A stretch of DNA of 64,000 nt, from positions 62,001 to 126,000 of the forward strand of contig NZ_MKIO01000024.1 in the NCBI RefSeq assembly GCF_001938945.1. The letters run 5' to 3'. Source of the stretch: Xaviernesmea rhizosphaerae. Lineage in GTDB: Bacteria > Pseudomonadota > Alphaproteobacteria > Rhizobiales > Rhizobiaceae. Of the stretch, positions 62,563 to 64,000 are shown one piece after another. Positions within the stretch are counted from its first letter, which is position 1. Each line of letters opens with the position of its first letter. Under the pieces are notes generated by a model. That model ran no database searches and was not told the origin of the DNA. It saw nothing but the letters and a program-made list of their open reading frames with translations. The translations under genes were made by a program, and so were the position numbers.

Positions 62563-63461
62563 GAGGCCGCGGCTCCCGTTATCGTGCGCGCCCACTGGCC
62601 GGTTTGCGGATCGAGCTGGCCGTCCCATTCCCATTCGGCCGCGCCGGTCATGATCACATGGCCGTCGGTCTCGCGCCAGTCGATGGTCAGCGCCTGACGG
62701 TTGGGGCTGGAGGCGACGGTGATGGTGACGCTGCGGCCGGTGCGGCCGGTGCGCGCGCCGGAGACGGCGGCTGCGCAAGCCGCCGAGCCGCAGGCGAGCG
62801 TCAGCCCTGCGCCGCGCTCCCATGTGCGCGTGGTCATCGCCGCCGGACCCGTCACCTGGGCCAGCGTGATATTGGCCTTCTCGGTAAACAGCGGATGATG
62901 CTCGAGCATCGGGCCGATGCGGGCGAGGTCGAAGGTCATCGGGTCACGATCAACGAAGAACACCGCGTGCGGATTGCCCATCGACAGGGCTGAGGGCGAA
63001 TGCAGGAGCGGCGCGTCGATCGGGCCGATCTGCAGCTCGATGCGGCTGGTGTCGTGAAAGGCCTCCGACAGGGGAATGCGCTGCCAGTCGAAAACGGGCG
63101 CGCCCATGTCGACCGAGACCATGCCATCCTCATGCTCCACCGCCTGGAGAATGCCGGCAGCGGTCTGGAAGGTGAAGCTGCGACGCCCGGTCTCGGCCGC
63201 CAGCGCCTGCACCACGCAGCGCGTGCCATTGCCGCAGGCGCCCGAGCCCGTCCCGTCATTGTTGAGAATGTCGATGAAGGCGTCGGTGCCTGCCGCGCGC
63301 GGATCATGGATCGCCATGATCTGGTCGAAATGGGTCTCGCTGGCGCTGGCCAGCGCAATGGCCGCCGCCGGGGTGATGCGATCGGTCCGGCCGCGCATAT
63401 CGACAACAAGGATCTTGTTGCCGAGACCGTTCATCTTCGCGAAATTCACCTTGCCCGGCAT
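62559..63461 (-). CDS. dapF: diaminopimelate epimerase
   Basis: Interconverts LL- and meso-diaminopimelate for lysine and peptidoglycan, 300 aa. The two catalytic cysteines are Cys76 ([10 protein letters not shown]) and Cys224 ([10 protein letters not shown]). The substrate loop GNPHAVFFV and the N-terminal [10 protein letters not shown] are conserved. First gene of the dapF-mtaB run. Confidence 0.96.
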   Translation of the reverse strand: MPGKVNFAKMNGLGNKILVVDMRGRTDRITPAAAIALASASETHFDQIMAIHDPRAAGTDAFIDILNNDGTGSGACGNGTRCVVQALAAETGRRSFTFQTAAGILQAVEHEDGMVSVDMGAPVFDWQRIPLSEAFHDTSRIELQIGPIDAPLLHSPSALSMGNPHAVFFVDRDPMTFDLARIGPMLEHHPLFTEKANITLAQVTGPAAMTTRTWERGAGLTLACGSAACAAAVSGARTGRTGRSVTITVASSPNRQALTIDWRETDGHVIMTGAAEWEWDGQLDPQTGQWARTITGAAAS

Positions 63462-64000
63462 GGGTCTTTCCTATTTTCGTGTGGCCTGTCGTGGTTCGGG
63501 CCCGTCATTCCGGCCTCCCTCGTGCTGGGCCGGTCGGGGCCGAAAGCAGGGGAGAGGTTGCAAGCTGCTGGCCGTTCTAGCGACGGGGATCGGCAAAGCA
63601 AGACCGTTTCGAGCCGGAACCCTGCCTCCAGATCGCCGCTGCATCCTGGATTCAGCAGGGATATGAGACAATTCTGCCTCAGAGTCGATGTGCCGGCAAC
63701 CGCTCTGCTGCCGGCTCGCGCGCACCCCGCCGCGCAATTGCGCTTGCGCCCTGCCGGGATGACACATGCGTGCCCTCTTGCGCCAGGGACGAACGGGGCC
63801 GACGACTATATTTTAACATATCCTTAAATTAACGCGTCTTTTCCAGTCTGTCGCGCCGCCGGTCTATATTGTATTTTGCGCGAATAAGAAGGCGGAGACG
63901 GCAATCGAATAGATTTTCTTCCGGCGTATCATGACTTCCACTTATCCTCATAAAGACATCCTTAATTTTAATTTGTTGCTCTCTTGCTATGTAAAGAACA
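63462..64000. other. intergenic region upstream of dapF
   Basis: 539 bases with no assigned gene. GC content drops after about 63800 (e.g. tatattttaacatatcctta), and the dapF promoter must lie in the proximal part. A short frame from an ATG at 63931 is open to the window edge (24 codons), but it has no ribosome site and is not claimed as a gene. Confidence 0.5.

Noticed and set aside
63931..64000. Short frame open to the window edge
   Set aside because: 24 codons, no ribosome site, AT-rich flank; not enough to call a gene.
1..64000. tRNA, rRNA, CRISPR arrays, insertion sequences
   Set aside because: Gaps were read for T-loop/acceptor patterns, regularly spaced direct repeats and transposase motifs. 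None was convincing; only short palindromes and two short tandem repeats were seen.

Overview
This 64 kb window is high-GC DNA that reads as the chromosome of an alphaproteobacterium of the order Rhizobiales, most likely family Rhizobiaceae. The signs are family content and gene order: an SUV3-like helicase followed by an S4 protein, fdxA and carD; acnA divergent from ccmABCDG; dapF-mtaB-ftsY-yciB-DUF2585; ialB-rlmN; a phaR/phaAB polyester locus; DUF2794 and DUF1223 proteins; and small GC-rich palindromic repeats between genes. Genus assignment is inference. I see no rRNA, tRNA, CRISPR array, transposase or prophage.

Region 1 (about 0-14 kb, almost all minus strand) is a complete nitrate assimilation system. 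It runs nasT-nasS, a regulated leader, nrtABC (uptake), a single-domain globin, nirBD (nitrite reductase), nasA (nitrate reductase) and cysG (siroheme for NirB). The leader carries a near-consensus sigma-54 promoter, a hairpin with an ANTAR-type hexaloop and a long intrinsic terminator. This fits NtrC/sigma-54 initiation followed by NasT antitermination that is controlled by the cytoplasmic nitrate sensor NasS. A hicA-hicB toxin-antitoxin pair with its own palindromic operator sits on the opposite strand between nirD and nasA.

Region 2 (14-21 kb) holds an acylphosphatase-fold protein lacking its catalytic residues, an AcuI-like reductase, phaR divergent from phaA-phaB, and a secreted PQQ-type sugar dehydrogenase. 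Region 3 (21-29 kb) is helicase-S4-fdxA-carD and convergent typA. Region 4 (29-45 kb) contains a three-gene ABC-2 exporter, an M3 oligopeptidase, a MarR-MFS drug efflux pair with a clear operator, small conserved unknowns, a Bax-inhibitor-like protein, a YbbA/YbbP-type ABC system divergent from a TesA-like esterase, ThpR, a pterin dehydratase, a DUF1232 protein and an ECF sigma factor with no adjacent anti-sigma gene.

Region 5 (45-64 kb) has ialB, rlmN, a bestrophin-like channel, a LysE exporter, an orphan ParD-like protein, argG, acnA, ccmABCDG (cytochrome c maturation), a 54-nt near-perfect hairpin overlapping the ccmG stop codon, and the minus-strand run dapF, mtaB, ftsY, yciB, DUF2585. 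Most of the window is core genome. The least ordinary parts are the nrt leader, the antisense hicAB pair, the ccmG hairpin and the interspersed palindrome families.
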